A stretch of DNA of 64,000 nucleotides from Gammaproteobacteria bacterium (GCA_013373375.1 JABXHY010000019.1:1-64000), one strand, 5' to 3'; positions 39,622 to 50,113 are shown, counted from the stretch's first letter. A program made the numbers and translations. The notes: generated by a model not told the origin, from the letters alone.

Positions 39622-40944
39622 TTGTCCGACTTATTTGCTCTTGACAACTCTCAATATCGGCCTTTGGCCGATCGTATGCGTCCTGCCAGTTTAGAAAGTT
39701 ACTTTGGACAAACTCACTTGCTTGGAGAGGGAAAACCTTTACGAAAAGCAATTCAAAACGACCACATTCATTCAATGATATTGTGGGGTCCGCCAGGAGT
39801 AGGAAAAACGACTCTGGCGAAAATTATTTCCTCAGAAACGAAATGCCATTTTATTTCTATTTCAGCGATCATGAGTGGCATTAAAGAAATTCGCAATACA
39901 GTGTCTGAAGCACAACAGTACCGAGTCAATGGTAAAAAGACCGTATTGTTCGTTGATGAAGTACACCGATTTAACAAGTCTCAGCAAGACGCATTTTTAC
40001 CTCATGTCGAAGATGGCACTTTTATTTTTATTGGTGCTACAACTGAGAACCCTTCTTTCGAATTGAACAATGCGCTTCTTTCAAGAAGTCGTGTCTATAA
40101 GTTGTCTGCTCTGGAAAATGATGAATTGGTTCGACTTGTCGACCTAGCTTTATCTGACCGAGAAAAAGGACTTGGCAGCCGAAATATAACTATTAGTGAA
40201 GATGCCAGAGAGCTTTTAGTCAAATCTTGTTATGGCGATTCAAGGAGATTATTAAATCACTTAGAAATCGCTGCAGACTTTGTTTCTGACAATGGTTCAA
40301 TCGAAACTACACACATTTATGAAGTCATCGGTAGTTCCGCAAAAATGTTTGATAAAGGTGGTGATATATTTTACGAACAAATTTCCGCCTTGCATAAATC
40401 AGTGAGAGGTTCCGATCCTGATGCTTCGTTGTTTTGGTTTTGTAGTATGTTAGAAGGTGGCTGTGATCCACTTTACATCGCAAGAAGAATTGTCAGAATG
40501 GCATCGGAAGATATCGGCAATGCAGAGCCAAGAGCACTAACTCTGGCACTTAATGCCTGGGATGTTCAGAAAAGACTTGGTAGCCCAGAGGGTGAACTGG
40601 CAATGGCACAAGCTGTAACCTTTTTAGCTTCTGCTCCCAAAAGCAATGCTGTTTATCAAGCGTACAATTCCGCAAGAGCGTTTGCCAAAAGCTCTAATTC
40701 AGATGATGTACCTGTTCATTTGCGAAATGCGCCATCAAAGTTGATGAAGGAGCTCGGTTACGGAAAAGCCTATCGATATTCGCATGATGAACCTGAAGCA
40801 TTTTCTGCAGGGCAATCTTATTGGCCAGATACAATTGTACCTCAAGAGTTTTATCAGCCGGTATCTCGTGGACTGGAAATTCAAATCAAGCAAAAGCTTG
40901 AACATCTTAAAAAGCTTAATAAATCGGCAAAAGGTGACAATTAA
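39622..40944 (+). CDS. rarA: Replication-associated recombination protein RarA (MgsA)
   Basis: AAA+ clamp-loader-like ATPase acting at stalled forks. It has 440 residues from a TTG start, chosen because the N-terminus (PLADRMRPASLESYFGQTHL) then aligns with E. coli RarA. Walker A is GPPGVGKTT (about 52-60), Walker B VLFVDEVHRF (about 107-116), sensor 1 GATTENPSF. The C-terminal part contains SDPDASLFWF and DIGNAEPRAL. It lies 9 bases after lolA and just before crcB. Confidence 0.96.
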   Translation: MSDLFALDNSQYRPLADRMRPASLESYFGQTHLLGEGKPLRKAIQNDHIHSMILWGPPGVGKTTLAKIISSETKCHFISISAIMSGIKEIRNTVSEAQQYRVNGKKTVLFVDEVHRFNKSQQDAFLPHVEDGTFIFIGATTENPSFELNNALLSRSRVYKLSALENDELVRLVDLALSDREKGLGSRNITISEDARELLVKSCYGDSRRLLNHLEIAADFVSDNGSIETTHIYEVIGSSAKMFDKGGDIFYEQISALHKSVRGSDPDASLFWFCSMLEGGCDPLYIARRIVRMASEDIGNAEPRALTLALNAWDVQKRLGSPEGELAMAQAVTFLASAPKSNAVYQAYNSARAFAKSSNSDDVPVHLRNAPSKLMKELGYGKAYRYSHDEPEAFSAGQSYWPDTIVPQEFYQPVSRGLEIQIKQKLEHLKKLNKSAKGDN

Positions 40945-40947
40945 TTT

Positions 40948-41337
40948 ATGGAGCGGCCCTGGATAATGATAATCGCTGTGGCTTTAGGCAGCGCACTCGG
41001 TGGGGTGACACGGTTTTTGACCCGGGAGTACCTTCCTAAATTATTTCCTGTTGATTTTCCTATTGGAACTTTAACTGTCAACTTAGTGGGATGCCTGGTT
41101 GCTGGATTTTTGTTCACCTACTGGCAGGATCATCAAGTAAGTCAAACCACCAAGGCAGCAATATTCATCGGATTTTTAGGCGCATTAACCACATTTTCAT
41201 CTTTTTCTCTGGATACCTTGGTCATGGTGCAAGAGCAAGAAATGGCCAAAGCGGGGTTTAATATCGCACTTAATTTATTGTTAAGTCTATTTGCTGTTTT
41301 TTTTGGAGCGTGGATTGGTGGTAGAATATCTTCATAA
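40948..41337 (+). CDS. crcB: Fluoride ion channel CrcB
   Basis: Dimeric four-helix Fluc channel that exports fluoride. It has 129 residues with four membrane segments. The conserved GGVTRFL, PIGTLTVNLVGC and GALTTFSSFSLDT stretches carry the Asn and Phe residues of the pore. It begins 4 bases after rarA and lies between rarA and serS. There is no fluoride riboswitch in front, since the gene is inside an operon. Confidence 0.95.
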   Translation: MERPWIMIIAVALGSALGGVTRFLTREYLPKLFPVDFPIGTLTVNLVGCLVAGFLFTYWQDHQVSQTTKAAIFIGFLGALTTFSSFSLDTLVMVQEQEMAKAGFNIALNLLLSLFAVFFGAWIGGRISS

Positions 41338-42636
<1,299 letters not shown>

Positions 42637-42688
42637 CTACCGGGTTTGTGTAGTTAATTGATCTGTTTAGTAAGTTTTTCTTTTTAAT

Positions 42689-42726
42689 TAATCCAGTTGC
42701 TTTTTTAGAAAAAGGTAACTGGATTA
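42689..42726. other. Long hairpin between convergent serS and MlaC-like genes
   Basis: TAATCCAGTT pairs with AACTGGATTA, and an inner T-run pairs with an A-run, giving a stem of about 16 bp with a small interior loop. No outer T-run follows on either strand. It may serve as a transcription end for both sides. Confidence 0.5.
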
Positions 42727-42770
42727 TCAGAAACATTTTTAAGCTAATGAACGAGCATTATTACTCTCGA

Positions 42771-43382
42771 TCATTTTTTATCAGTCTCATCAGAGGCCTG
42801 TTCTATTTTCAAAATCAGTTCGTCAAAACCTTGAGTAAGATCAACTGTTTTAAGTTGCTCTCGATAGTTTTGTAATACTTTGATTCCATTTACAGAAATA
42901 TCGACCACTCTCCACCCTTGATAATTGCCAGATTTTTTCAGGGTGTACAGTACATTAAAGGTTTCGTTGTCCTGACTTATGATATCGCTATTAACCCAAG
43001 CGGTTCGCCGATTGTGGTTATATTGTGTTTTCTTAAATACGAACCTGTGACCATCGTAGTTGGAGAGCCCACTTGAATAGGTTTTAATTAGATGATTAAT
43101 AAATGCGTCATTAAAACGTTTTTGCTGATCGTCGGAGAGTTGTCCCCACTGTTTTGTAGTTAGCAGTCTTCTACCTATACCTTGAGTATCGATTAGCGGA
43201 AGTAAATTTTCACGGACCACTTGCTCTGCAAAACTCGTGTCTTCTTTAATTCTTGACGGATTTGAGTCTAAAATTTGTGTCATGGAAGATGCTGCTTGAC
43301 GCAGCATCTTTTCAGGATCTTCAGTATTCGCTGAGACAGCAAACGAAAAAAAGATTAGGCTTGTAAGAATTATCTGTCTCAT
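42771..43382 (-). CDS. MlaC/Ttg2D family periplasmic lipid-binding protein, copy 2
   Basis: 203 residues with a signal peptide (about 1-18, ending SANTEDPE). Family features: LLPLIDTQGIGRRLL, WGQLSDDQQKRFNDAF and WRVVDISVNGIKVLQNYR. MlaC proteins carry phospholipids between the MlaA and MlaFEDB complexes, but no mlaA, mlaD, mlaE or mlaF is near. It follows a paralogue of the same length by 42 bases; the pair seems to have come from a tandem duplication. Compared with copy 1 it keeps the fold but has diverged widely. Confidence 0.87.
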   Translation of the reverse strand: MRQIILTSLIFFSFAVSANTEDPEKMLRQAASSMTQILDSNPSRIKEDTSFAEQVVRENLLPLIDTQGIGRRLLTTKQWGQLSDDQQKRFNDAFINHLIKTYSSGLSNYDGHRFVFKKTQYNHNRRTAWVNSDIISQDNETFNVLYTLKKSGNYQGWRVVDISVNGIKVLQNYREQLKTVDLTQGFDELILKIEQASDETDKK

Positions 43383-43424
43383 TATTTTGCTTCCAATGCA
43401 GCTTACTCAATCGTAGCAATCATT

Positions 43425-44036
43425 CTATTTTGATAATTCAATTTCGTTTGCGACCAATTTATCAATTACAGACTGAATACCTTCGTTCTGAATTTGTGTC
43501 GCGAACTGATTTTTATAACTGTTAGCCATGCTGATCCCTTCGATACTGACATCAACTACTCGCCATTCTTCCAAACCTTTAGGCTTACGCAAAAGGTAGT
43601 CAATCTTAATTGGCTCGCCGTCAGTTTGCTTCATGACGCTTTGAACTCGGGCCGCAGTTTGCTTGCTGTTATACTCAGCGTCTTGAAACTCAAACGTTTG
43701 TCCGCTGTATTGAGCTAAGCCTTTTGCGTAGGTATCAATCACTAAATCCACAAATTCGCTTACGAAAGCTTTTTGTTGGTCTGCTGAAGCGTCTTTCCAT
43801 GCTTTTCCTAGCACACGCCGGCCTAAACCTTCTTGATCAATGTACGGAAGCAGTTCTCGTTTAACTAACTCAACCGATAACTCAGGTTTTGCTTCGAGCT
43901 GGTCTTTATTTTTTTCTAAGTACACAATAATTTTATCAGCGGCACCCTGAAGCATAGCTCTTGGGTCTTCTTCACTAAACAGTGGTGCAGAAATAAGCAG
44001 AATGACTGCCATAATTGAGCGTGATATTAGTTTCAT
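43425..44036 (-). CDS. MlaC/Ttg2D family periplasmic lipid-binding protein, copy 1
   Basis: 203 residues with a signal peptide (about 1-21). It carries LLPYIDQEGLGRRVLGKAWKDAS, a FVDLVIDTYAKGL helix and WRVVDVSIEGISMANSYKNQF, all typical of MlaC. It is first of two adjacent paralogues on the minus strand. The Mla transporter genes themselves are not in the window, so the partner is unknown: it may join a distant Mla system or another MCE-type carrier. Confidence 0.89.
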   Translation of the reverse strand: MKLISRSIMAVILLISAPLFSEEDPRAMLQGAADKIIVYLEKNKDQLEAKPELSVELVKRELLPYIDQEGLGRRVLGKAWKDASADQQKAFVSEFVDLVIDTYAKGLAQYSGQTFEFQDAEYNSKQTAARVQSVMKQTDGEPIKIDYLLRKPKGLEEWRVVDVSIEGISMANSYKNQFATQIQNEGIQSVIDKLVANEIELSK

Positions 44037-44161
44037 AGTTTGTATTCCTGATTTTAAATATGCGTTTAGAATAATTGACGTAATATTAACGTAAACTTAA
44101 CCAAATTGGATAGTGCTGTAAGAGATGGTAACTTTTTGAGGCCTTTCATGTTCGAGCTCTT

Positions 44162-44491
44162 TCATATACAGCGCTTGGGTTTTGGGAGTCCTGCAATTTT
44201 AGTCGCCTGTTTCGCTGGCCCCTTCGGAAATAGTTTATAAAGATAAAGGCTATTACCTTTTTCTGAGCCGAGTTGTTTGGCCAAATACTTTACCAATGGC
44301 CGGATAGAGGGGCTTGTTGCAAACTCATCATAAAAATTTCTCACGTACTCAATGACTTCCCAGTGTTCCTGAGTTAACTCAATGTTTTCCTTTTCTGCTA
44401 TCAAAGGCGCAAGATCTTTTGTCCATTGCTTTGAATTTAGCAGATAGCCTTCTTTATCTGTTTCAATATTGTCAGGAAGCAAGTGTGCCAC
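44162..44491 (-). CDS. tusE: TusE, sulfur relay protein (DsrC family)
   Basis: Takes persulfide sulfur from TusD in the TusBCD complex and gives it to MnmA. It has 109 residues with the conserved [16 protein letters not shown] (about 42-57) and C-terminal GLPKPKRCI, where the penultimate Cys108 carries sulfur. A second C-terminal Cys, found in dissimilatory DsrC, is missing, which supports TusE. Its start overlaps the tusB stop by one base. Confidence 0.94.
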   Translation of the reverse strand: MAHLLPDNIETDKEGYLLNSKQWTKDLAPLIAEKENIELTQEHWEVIEYVRNFYDEFATSPSIRPLVKYLAKQLGSEKGNSLYLYKLFPKGPAKQATKIAGLPKPKRCI

Positions 44492-44778
44492 TAAAAATTC
44501 CAGGTAATTGATTTGTCGAACTTTGCTGTTAAATCTACGAAATCGTTGTAGTTTTGCAAAATAGTAACGTTACTGGGTAGCTCCATGCCTCGTACCATAG
44601 CGTCCGTCTTTAAGATATATATTTCATTTGAAAGAGGTTGCTTCAAGTTTTGTGCTGGAAGGTAACATCCATCCTCAATTAAAACTATAGAATCTCCGGA
44701 GGTCATGGTATCGAGTATTGTTTGACAATGCTCATGACTAATTAGGCGGTTAACTATATGCAGGCAACTCATAAGCAT
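44491..44778 (-). CDS. tusB: TusB, sulfur relay subunit (DsrH family)
   Basis: Structural subunit of the TusBCD hexamer. It has 95 residues, with CLHIVNRL at the start and [14 protein letters not shown] (about 27-40). The start codon may be the second Met (residue 3). It overlaps tusC by 10 bases and tusE by 1, so translation is coupled. Confidence 0.88.
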   Translation of the reverse strand: MLMSCLHIVNRLISHEHCQTILDTMTSGDSIVLIEDGCYLPAQNLKQPLSNEIYILKTDAMVRGMELPSNVTILQNYNDFVDLTAKFDKSITWNF

Positions 44779-45125
44779 GTCACTCGTTCATGACCATCAA
44801 TAAGTAACTTTATTGCTTCGGGATCGAGCATTTCAGGGTCTGCAATTAAACCCTCGGCCGCAATGTTATATTTATCTAAATCCGCCTTGGCAACATAAAT
44901 AGAATCTATGTCGTACAAATCGAGCCCAGAGAACAGACGAGTATATTCTTTTTGTCCAGTCAGTTTTGGGTGCTGGTTTTCGAGTAGTTGAAACACGCCA
45001 GCATCAAGAAAAAGTAAACTGGTAGGTTGGTCAAAGGTTGCAAATGCTAACGCCATATCCAGTGACTCTTTGCCTGAGTCGCTGCCGTAGGGCGGTTTTG
45101 TAAAAATAAGAAGTTGCTTCTTCAT
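44769..45125 (-). CDS. tusC: TusC, sulfur relay subunit (DsrF family)
   Basis: Structural subunit of TusBCD. It has 118 residues, with IFTKPPYGSDSGKESLDMAL (about 7-26) typical of DsrF/TusC and FLDAGVFQLLENQHP. It starts 8 bases after the tusD stop and overlaps tusB. Confidence 0.91.
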   Translation of the reverse strand: MKKQLLIFTKPPYGSDSGKESLDMALAFATFDQPTSLLFLDAGVFQLLENQHPKLTGQKEYTRLFSGLDLYDIDSIYVAKADLDKYNIAAEGLIADPEMLDPEAIKLLIDGHERVTCL

Positions 45126-45133
45126 GTAAGCGC

Positions 45134-45529
45134 CTATGAAAAGTGTATCTGTCGATCAGCAGTGGCTGCTGCAGTTACCCATGAGCCAAGTCCAGAAATT
45201 TCAAATGATTTAGCAAGGTTGTGGAAATTCTGACCGAGTAACTCGCTGTCCTCGGCGCTTAAAATACCCCTTTTGTTGGCAACGGTAACACAGGCATGAA
45301 GTGGAACTTTGAAATTATTGGCAAGCTGTTGCCATTCGCGCTGAGTTTGAAACTCATCATTTGCTGGCGATAACAGCTGATTGGCAACATAAACTCCGTC
45401 GCCGTAAAAAAAGACAGAGTTTACTGTGTGCCCTTGTTGATAGCAGGCATAAATAAAGCGCTGAGCCGACATATGGGCTTGAGAGCTGTAGGGCGAGCCA
45501 GAAACCAGAATCGCGTATTTAAGTGTCAT
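45134..45529 (-). CDS. tusD: TusD, sulfurtransferase subunit (DsrE family)
   Basis: Accepts sulfur from TusA on a Cys and passes it to TusE. The preferred start is ATG 45529 (MTLKYAILVSGSPYSSQ...), 131 residues, by alignment with E. coli TusD; an upstream ATG at 45559 adds 10 residues. Conserved stretches are VFFYGDGVYVANQL and a Cys in HACVTVANKRG (about C86), the expected sulfur carrier. SGLGSWVTAA is near the end. It heads tusDCBE. Confidence 0.91.
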   Translation of the reverse strand: MTLKYAILVSGSPYSSQAHMSAQRFIYACYQQGHTVNSVFFYGDGVYVANQLLSPANDEFQTQREWQQLANNFKVPLHACVTVANKRGILSAEDSELLGQNFHNLAKSFEISGLGSWVTAAATADRQIHFS

Positions 45530-45579
45530 TGACGCAGTAACCAGATGAATTTTCTGCATTTTACCATAGGCATGGCAAT

Positions 45580-45603
45580 AAAAAACCCGGCCGGAGCCGG
45601 GTT
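45580..45603 (-). terminator. Rho-independent terminator after yccA
   Basis: Stem AACCCGGC (45584-45591) and GCCGGGTT (45596-45603) around CGGA; the A-run on the left gives a U-run on the minus strand. It separates yccA from tusDCBE, so the tus genes need their own promoter or read-through. Confidence 0.88.
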
Positions 45604-45624
45604 CTAATTAGTTAGGAGTTAGAC

Positions 45625-46308
45625 TTAGTCGTCTCCGCTGAACATAGATAAAAGGTGCAAAATATTCATAAACAAAACATAAATGTTAATGAATACGTTC
45701 ATCGCAGCCAAGATGTAGTTGGTTTGCTCGCCACGAATAATTGAGCTGGTGTCATATAAAATGTAGCCAGAAATTAAAAGAACCATTGCCGCAGAGATAG
45801 CTGCACTCAATCCAGATACATACCAACCAGCAAACTGGCTGCCGATGAAGTAGATTAAGGAAGTTCCGACAACGACTAATAAACCCGCAAAAAGAAATCC
45901 TCGAAGGAAAGAAAAGTCTTTTTTGGTTTTAAGTACATAACCTGACAAAGCGAAAAAGATAAGTCCTGTTAATCCTAAGGCCTGGATGATGATCTCGCTG
46001 CCAAAGTTTGCGCTGTAAATGCTTAAGATTGGTCCAGCGTAAAAACCTAAGAAGCCAGTGAATGCGAACATTACAACCAAACCAGCTGCGCTATTAGCGG
46101 TTTTCGCCATGATAAAGGGCATTCCAATTACCACAGCCAAGTAGAGCCATGGCGATATAGGAGCTAAGTTTAAAGCCATAGACACTCCTGCCATTGCAGC
46201 AGCGAATATCAGTGACGCTGCAACTAGGAGGTAGGTGTTTTTTAATACCTTGTTCACCTCAACTGGCAATGCACCAGTTCTGTTCATGACATTAACGTTT
46301 TGTTCCAT
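45625..46308 (-). CDS. yccA: Bax inhibitor-1/YccA family membrane protein
   Basis: 227 residues with seven membrane segments. The cytoplasmic N-terminus has TGALPVEVNKVLKNTYLLVA, and the C-terminus has YDTSSIIRGEQTNYILAAMNVFIN (quoted in part), with the conserved Asp and Arg of BI-1 calcium-leak proteins. E. coli YccA is a substrate and modulator of FtsH. It is next to tRNA-Ser as in E. coli and next to tus genes as in many gammaproteobacteria. Confidence 0.94.
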   Translation of the reverse strand: MEQNVNVMNRTGALPVEVNKVLKNTYLLVAASLIFAAAMAGVSMALNLAPISPWLYLAVVIGMPFIMAKTANSAAGLVVMFAFTGFLGFYAGPILSIYSANFGSEIIIQALGLTGLIFFALSGYVLKTKKDFSFLRGFLFAGLLVVVGTSLIYFIGSQFAGWYVSGLSAAISAAMVLLISGYILYDTSSIIRGEQTNYILAAMNVFINIYVLFMNILHLLSMFSGDD

Positions 46309-46469
46309 TGTTTGTATTCTCCGAAAATTGAAATAAATTCACTAAAATAACTATATCAAATCCACCCTCGCACACAAGGAAAACCGTGCGCAGAGAGTTA
46401 CATCTGTTATTCATTTGTTTACAATTTGGTCAGAAATGCAAAAAATCAAGATTAAATGATCAATAGGTC

Positions 46470-46497
46470 TTGATTCTGTAAAAGTTTCTAGTATTAT
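46470..46497 (+). promoter_or_regulatory. Promoter of tRNA-Ser
   Basis: TTGATT at 46470-46475 and TATTAT at 46492-46497 are 16 bases apart. The predicted start near 46504 lies just before the tRNA. Confidence 0.6.
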
Positions 46498-46509
46498 TCG
46501 CTTCCTCGC

Positions 46510-46600
46510 GGAGGGATGGCAGAGCGGTTGAATGCACCGGTCTTGAAAACCGGCATGGGTTAATAGCCCATCCAGGGTTCGAATCCCTGTCCCTCCGCCA
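46510..46600 (+). tRNA. tRNA-Ser (UGA)
   Basis: 91 bases including encoded CCA. The acceptor stem GGAGGGA pairs with TCCCTCC. The anticodon is TGA in a CCGGT..ACCGG stem. It has the long variable arm of serine tRNAs and a T-arm GGGTTCGAATCCC. It has its own promoter and terminator. Confidence 0.97.
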
Positions 46601-46610
46601 CTAATTTCTA

Positions 46611-46638
46611 AAAAGCACCTATTTATAGGTGCTTTTTT
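46611..46638 (+). terminator. Rho-independent terminator after tRNA-Ser
   Basis: AAAAGCACCTA pairs with TAGGTGCTTTT around a two-T centre and continues into a run of seven T. The 240 bases from here to the next gene (46639-46880) hold no gene that I recognise. Confidence 0.92.
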
Positions 46639-46880
46639 TATGCCTGAACGTTTTAAATGCTTGTTCTTGAGACCTAAAAATTCCCATATTGTGAAGTTAA
46701 GTGCGGTTGTTTCTATCGAATCGGCTAAACTTATTCCAATGGTCTTATTGAGATTGCCTTTGCAGAAAAAGATGGTAAGCTTCGATTTATAAGAAAGCTT
46801 AAAAATCAACACCTTGAGCAAATAACAACCTGAAATCGTTCTAACGCAATAAATCAGCGCTAGAAAAAGGAGGGGTCCCT

Positions 46881-47528
46881 GTGATCAAAGTATTAATAGT
46901 TGATGACCATGATTTGGTGAGAACCGGCATCACTCGCCTGCTTGGTGATGTTCAAGGTATTTCAGTTGTTGGTGAAGCCTCGACCGGTGAAGAGGCGATT
47001 ACTAAATCCAGAGAGCTCACTCCGAATGTTATCCTGATGGACGCCAATATGCCCGGAATAGGTGGGCTTGAAGCGACTCGACGATTAATCCGATACGATC
47101 CTGACGTAAAGATTGTTGTGGTGAGTGTTCACGCGGATGAGCCATATCCTTCTCGTTTTATGCAAGCAGGAGCCGCTGGCTACTTGACCAAGGGTGCTGA
47201 TATTGAGGAGATGGTAATCGCGATTCGTCAGGTTGCGAGAGGTAAACGTTATCTGACACCTGAAATTGCTCAGCAGATGGCATTAAAGCGCTTTGATGAT
47301 AATGATGACCAACCGTTTGAAATACTATCAGAGCGGGAAATGCAGGTCATGATGATGATCACTCAAGGGCAGAAAGTACAACAAATCTCTGATAAGCTTT
47401 GTTTAAGTCCCAAAACGGTTAATAGTTACCGCTATCGACTCTTCGAAAAATTGAATGTTGATAACGATGTTGAACTTACCCATCTTGCGATTCGTCATGG
47501 ATTGATCAAAACAGATAACATGCAATAA
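46881..47528 (+). CDS. uvrY: GacA/UvrY family response regulator
   Basis: Response regulator of the Gac/Rsm (BarA-UvrY) pathway, which in relatives activates the small RNAs that trap CsrA. It has 215 residues from a GTG start behind a very strong AAGGAGGGG site (46867-46875). The receiver has VDDHD (8-12), phospho-Asp in LMDANMPG (about D54) and Lys in LTKGAD. The LuxR-type HTH at about 145-205 has [16 protein letters not shown] and [17 protein letters not shown]. The first gene of uvrY-uvrC-pgsA. No BarA/GacS kinase is adjacent, as is usual. Confidence 0.95.
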   Translation: MIKVLIVDDHDLVRTGITRLLGDVQGISVVGEASTGEEAITKSRELTPNVILMDANMPGIGGLEATRRLIRYDPDVKIVVVSVHADEPYPSRFMQAGAAGYLTKGADIEEMVIAIRQVARGKRYLTPEIAQQMALKRFDDNDDQPFEILSEREMQVMMMITQGQKVQQISDKLCLSPKTVNSYRYRLFEKLNVDNDVELTHLAIRHGLIKTDNMQ

Positions 47529-47548
47529 CTTGCCGACTATTTTGACTG

Positions 47549-49366
47549 GTGCCTTCTCAACCTTTTGACGCAAAGTCCTACCTCGCTCAATTAACTGAAC
47601 AGCCTGGCGTTTATCGAATGATGGATGCCAGTAGTACTGTCATATACGTTGGTAAAGCGAAAAACCTTAAGAATCGGGTATCGAGCTACTTCAACAAAAA
47701 CGATCATAGCCGGAAAACTCAGGTTATGGTGAAACAGATTTCCAGTATTGAAGTAACCGTCACTAACACCGAAACAGAAGCTCTATTACTCGAAAATCAC
47801 TACATAAAAAAGCTACGACCCAGATACAACGTATTATTCAGAGACGATAAAACATACCCTTACATATTTTTATCAAATCAAGAGTTTCCAAGGCTCGGGT
47901 ACCACAGAGGTGCTAAAAAGCATAAGGGCGACTATTTTGGACCTTTTCCGAGCGCTGGAGCCGCTAAACAGAGCCTCTCAATGTTGCAGAAGTTATTTAA
48001 AGTTCGGCAATGTGAGGACTCGGTTTTTTCGAATCGTTCCCGTCCTTGTTTGCAGTACCAAATAAAGCGCTGTAAGGCGCCGTGCGTCGGCTATGTATCA
48101 GAAAACGAATACCATCAAGATGTTCAGTTAACTCGCCTATTTTATGAGGGCAAAAGTGAACAAGTAGTCGAATCATTGCAAAATCATATGGAGCAAGCCG
48201 CCGAGCAGTTAGACTTTGAACAAGCAGCACGGTTTCGAGATCAAATTGCGATGCTACGGCGAGTGACTCAAAAGCAGGTAATTTCGGGAAAAGATATTGA
48301 TATCGATGTGTTTGCTTTTACTCAACAAGCAGGAGTCAATTGCGTCGTGGTGTTGTTCGTGAGAAGTGGGCAGGTTATGGGATCGAACAGCTACTTTCCC
48401 AAAGCCTCGAGTATTACCGACCATCAGGAATTAATAGAAAGCTTTTTGCTGCAGTTTTATTTGGCGAAACATCAGGTACCAAGAGAAATAATTGTCAACT
48501 CAACGGAGTTTGAACTCGATATTGTTGAGTCAGCGATTGGTGAAATCGCCAAAAGGAAAGTAAGAGTCACCAATAATGTAAGATCCGCGAGAGCGGACTG
48601 GCTGGCTCTGGCTCAGAAAAATGCTGAACAAGCACTCAATAATAAGCTGAGTCTGCAAGTTAAGCAGGCAGATAAAGTCATTGCACTGGCCGACCAATTA
48701 GAGCTGGAAAGCTTACCCAATCATATGGAATGTTTTGATATTAGTCATACTATGGGGGAGTCTACCATAGCGTCCTGTGTTGTATTTAAAGAAGGAGCTC
48801 CAGAAAGAGCCTCTTATCGCCGCTTTAATATCAAAGATGTCCAAGCAGGAGACGATTATGCTGCAATTGAACAGGCGGTGTTCCGACGATACTCACGTCA
48901 GGTAAAAGAGTCTAAATTGTTACCTGATTTATTATTAATTGATGGCGGTAAAGGTCAATTGAATGCGGCATTAAAAGCTCTTAAGCAAATAGGTATTACG
49001 ATGCCAATCATTTCTGTTGCCAAAGGAACAGAAAGGAAGCTGGGTATGGAACAAATATTCTTTCCTGGCAAGCCAATCGCAAAGATACTTGATGAAAACT
49101 CGCCTGCCTTGCACCTTATCCAACACATACGAGATGAATCACATCGATTTGCCATTGCTGGCCACAGAGGGAAGCGATCGAAATCAAGAAATAAATCATG
49201 GTTGGAGGAGATACCTGGTGTTGGTCCGAAAAAGAGGCAGCAGTTACTTAAGCATTTTGGTGGGTTACGTAATATTGAACAGGCTGCTTTAGATGATTTA
49301 AAAAAGGTATCAGGTATCGATACACAACTGGCCGAAAAGATTTATAATTACCTCCACGAAGCCTGA
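47549..49366 (+). CDS. uvrC: Excinuclease ABC subunit C
   Basis: Makes both incisions in nucleotide excision repair. It has 605 residues from a GTG start, 20 bases after uvrY. The N-terminal GIY-YIG nuclease has PGVYRMM and VIYVGKAKNL (about 19-39). A UVR motif lies near 200-235 (EQLDFEQAARFRDQI). The RNase H-like nuclease is about 255-530 (with ECFDISHTMGE and DLLLIDGGKGQ), and the helix-hairpin-helix pair is at the end (IPGVGPKKRQQLLKHFGG). It is part of the conserved uvrY-uvrC-pgsA order. Confidence 0.97.
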   Translation: MPSQPFDAKSYLAQLTEQPGVYRMMDASSTVIYVGKAKNLKNRVSSYFNKNDHSRKTQVMVKQISSIEVTVTNTETEALLLENHYIKKLRPRYNVLFRDDKTYPYIFLSNQEFPRLGYHRGAKKHKGDYFGPFPSAGAAKQSLSMLQKLFKVRQCEDSVFSNRSRPCLQYQIKRCKAPCVGYVSENEYHQDVQLTRLFYEGKSEQVVESLQNHMEQAAEQLDFEQAARFRDQIAMLRRVTQKQVISGKDIDIDVFAFTQQAGVNCVVVLFVRSGQVMGSNSYFPKASSITDHQELIESFLLQFYLAKHQVPREIIVNSTEFELDIVESAIGEIAKRKVRVTNNVRSARADWLALAQKNAEQALNNKLSLQVKQADKVIALADQLELESLPNHMECFDISHTMGESTIASCVVFKEGAPERASYRRFNIKDVQAGDDYAAIEQAVFRRYSRQVKESKLLPDLLLIDGGKGQLNAALKALKQIGITMPIISVAKGTERKLGMEQIFFPGKPIAKILDENSPALHLIQHIRDESHRFAIAGHRGKRSKSRNKSWLEEIPGVGPKKRQQLLKHFGGLRNIEQAALDDLKKVSGIDTQLAEKIYNYLHEA

Positions 49367-49409
49367 GCCATCTGGCAAAGCTGCAAATAAACTCAATATT
49401 AAGAGCGTC

Positions 49410-49997
49410 ATGAATATACCCAATATACTTACCAGTTTTCGAATTCTTATGATTCCAGTTTTTGTGGTGGTGTTTTATCTACCTGTCGATTGGAGTTATA
49501 CCGGAGCAGCGATAATCTTTGCTGTAGCGGGCTGGACAGACTGGTTTGATGGTTACATTGCAAGACGATTTAATATGACTTCCCCTTTAGGCGCCTTTCT
49601 CGATCCAGTTGCGGATAAGTTAATGGTGCTAATTTCGATTGTGTTAATAGTAGAGCTATATGAAACGCCCTGGATCGCGGTTCCTTCACTGGTCATTATT
49701 GGCCGAGAAATTACGGTGACAGCTTTACGGGAATGGATGGCCGAGTACGGTAAAAGCGCTGACGTTAAAGTTTCGTTTGTCGGGAAAGTGAAAACTCTCT
49801 GGCAACTCGGTTCGATTTTCTTTCTAATTTTGGGTGGCGCTCAACCATCGTTGGTTGATGTTATGGGCTATCCATTGTTTGTGATATTAGGGTACTTTTC
49901 TTTGTATGTTTCGGTGGCTCTAACTCTTTGGTCAATGGTCATTTATGTGAAAGCTGCCTGGCCTTATTTAAGTGCAAAAAACTTGGGTGATAACTAA
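49410..49997 (+). CDS. pgsA: CDP-diacylglycerol-glycerol-3-phosphate 3-phosphatidyltransferase
   Basis: Makes phosphatidylglycerophosphate, the precursor of phosphatidylglycerol and cardiolipin. It has 195 residues and about five to six membrane segments. The CDP-alcohol phosphatidyltransferase signature is whole: DG at 53-54 region, AR, G and two Asp in FDGYIARRFNM...GAFLDPVADK, in the DGxxAR-x8-GxxxDxxxD spacing. It lies downstream of uvrC and before three tRNA genes, as in E. coli. Confidence 0.96.
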   Translation: MNIPNILTSFRILMIPVFVVVFYLPVDWSYTGAAIIFAVAGWTDWFDGYIARRFNMTSPLGAFLDPVADKLMVLISIVLIVELYETPWIAVPSLVIIGREITVTALREWMAEYGKSADVKVSFVGKVKTLWQLGSIFFLILGGAQPSLVDVMGYPLFVILGYFSLYVSVALTLWSMVIYVKAAWPYLSAKNLGDN

Positions 49998-50066
49998 TCT
50001 AACTTACTGTTTTTGTTTACTATTTGGTCAGTGTGGTCGAAATAATAAAATAAATTAAAATCGAGC

Positions 50067-50094
50067 TTGACAGAATTGTTTCAGAGGGTAAAAT
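50067..50094 (+). promoter_or_regulatory. Strong promoter of the tRNA-Gly gene
   Basis: Perfect -35 TTGACA (50067-50072), a 16-base spacer, and -10 TAAAAT (50089-50094), five of six. The start is predicted near 50101, 13 bases before the tRNA. Confidence 0.78.
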
Positions 50095-50113
50095 GCACCG
50101 CACTTAACGCGAC

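Noticed and set aside
40900-40947. Fluoride riboswitch before crcB
   Set aside because: crcB starts 4 bases after rarA, so any leader would be coding sequence of rarA; no riboswitch pattern was seen.
46411-46821. Minus-strand ORF of 136 codons across tRNA-Ser
   Set aside because: It is the antisense of the tRNA-Ser gene; its middle (GIRTLDGLLTHAGF) is a well-known false translation of this tRNA.
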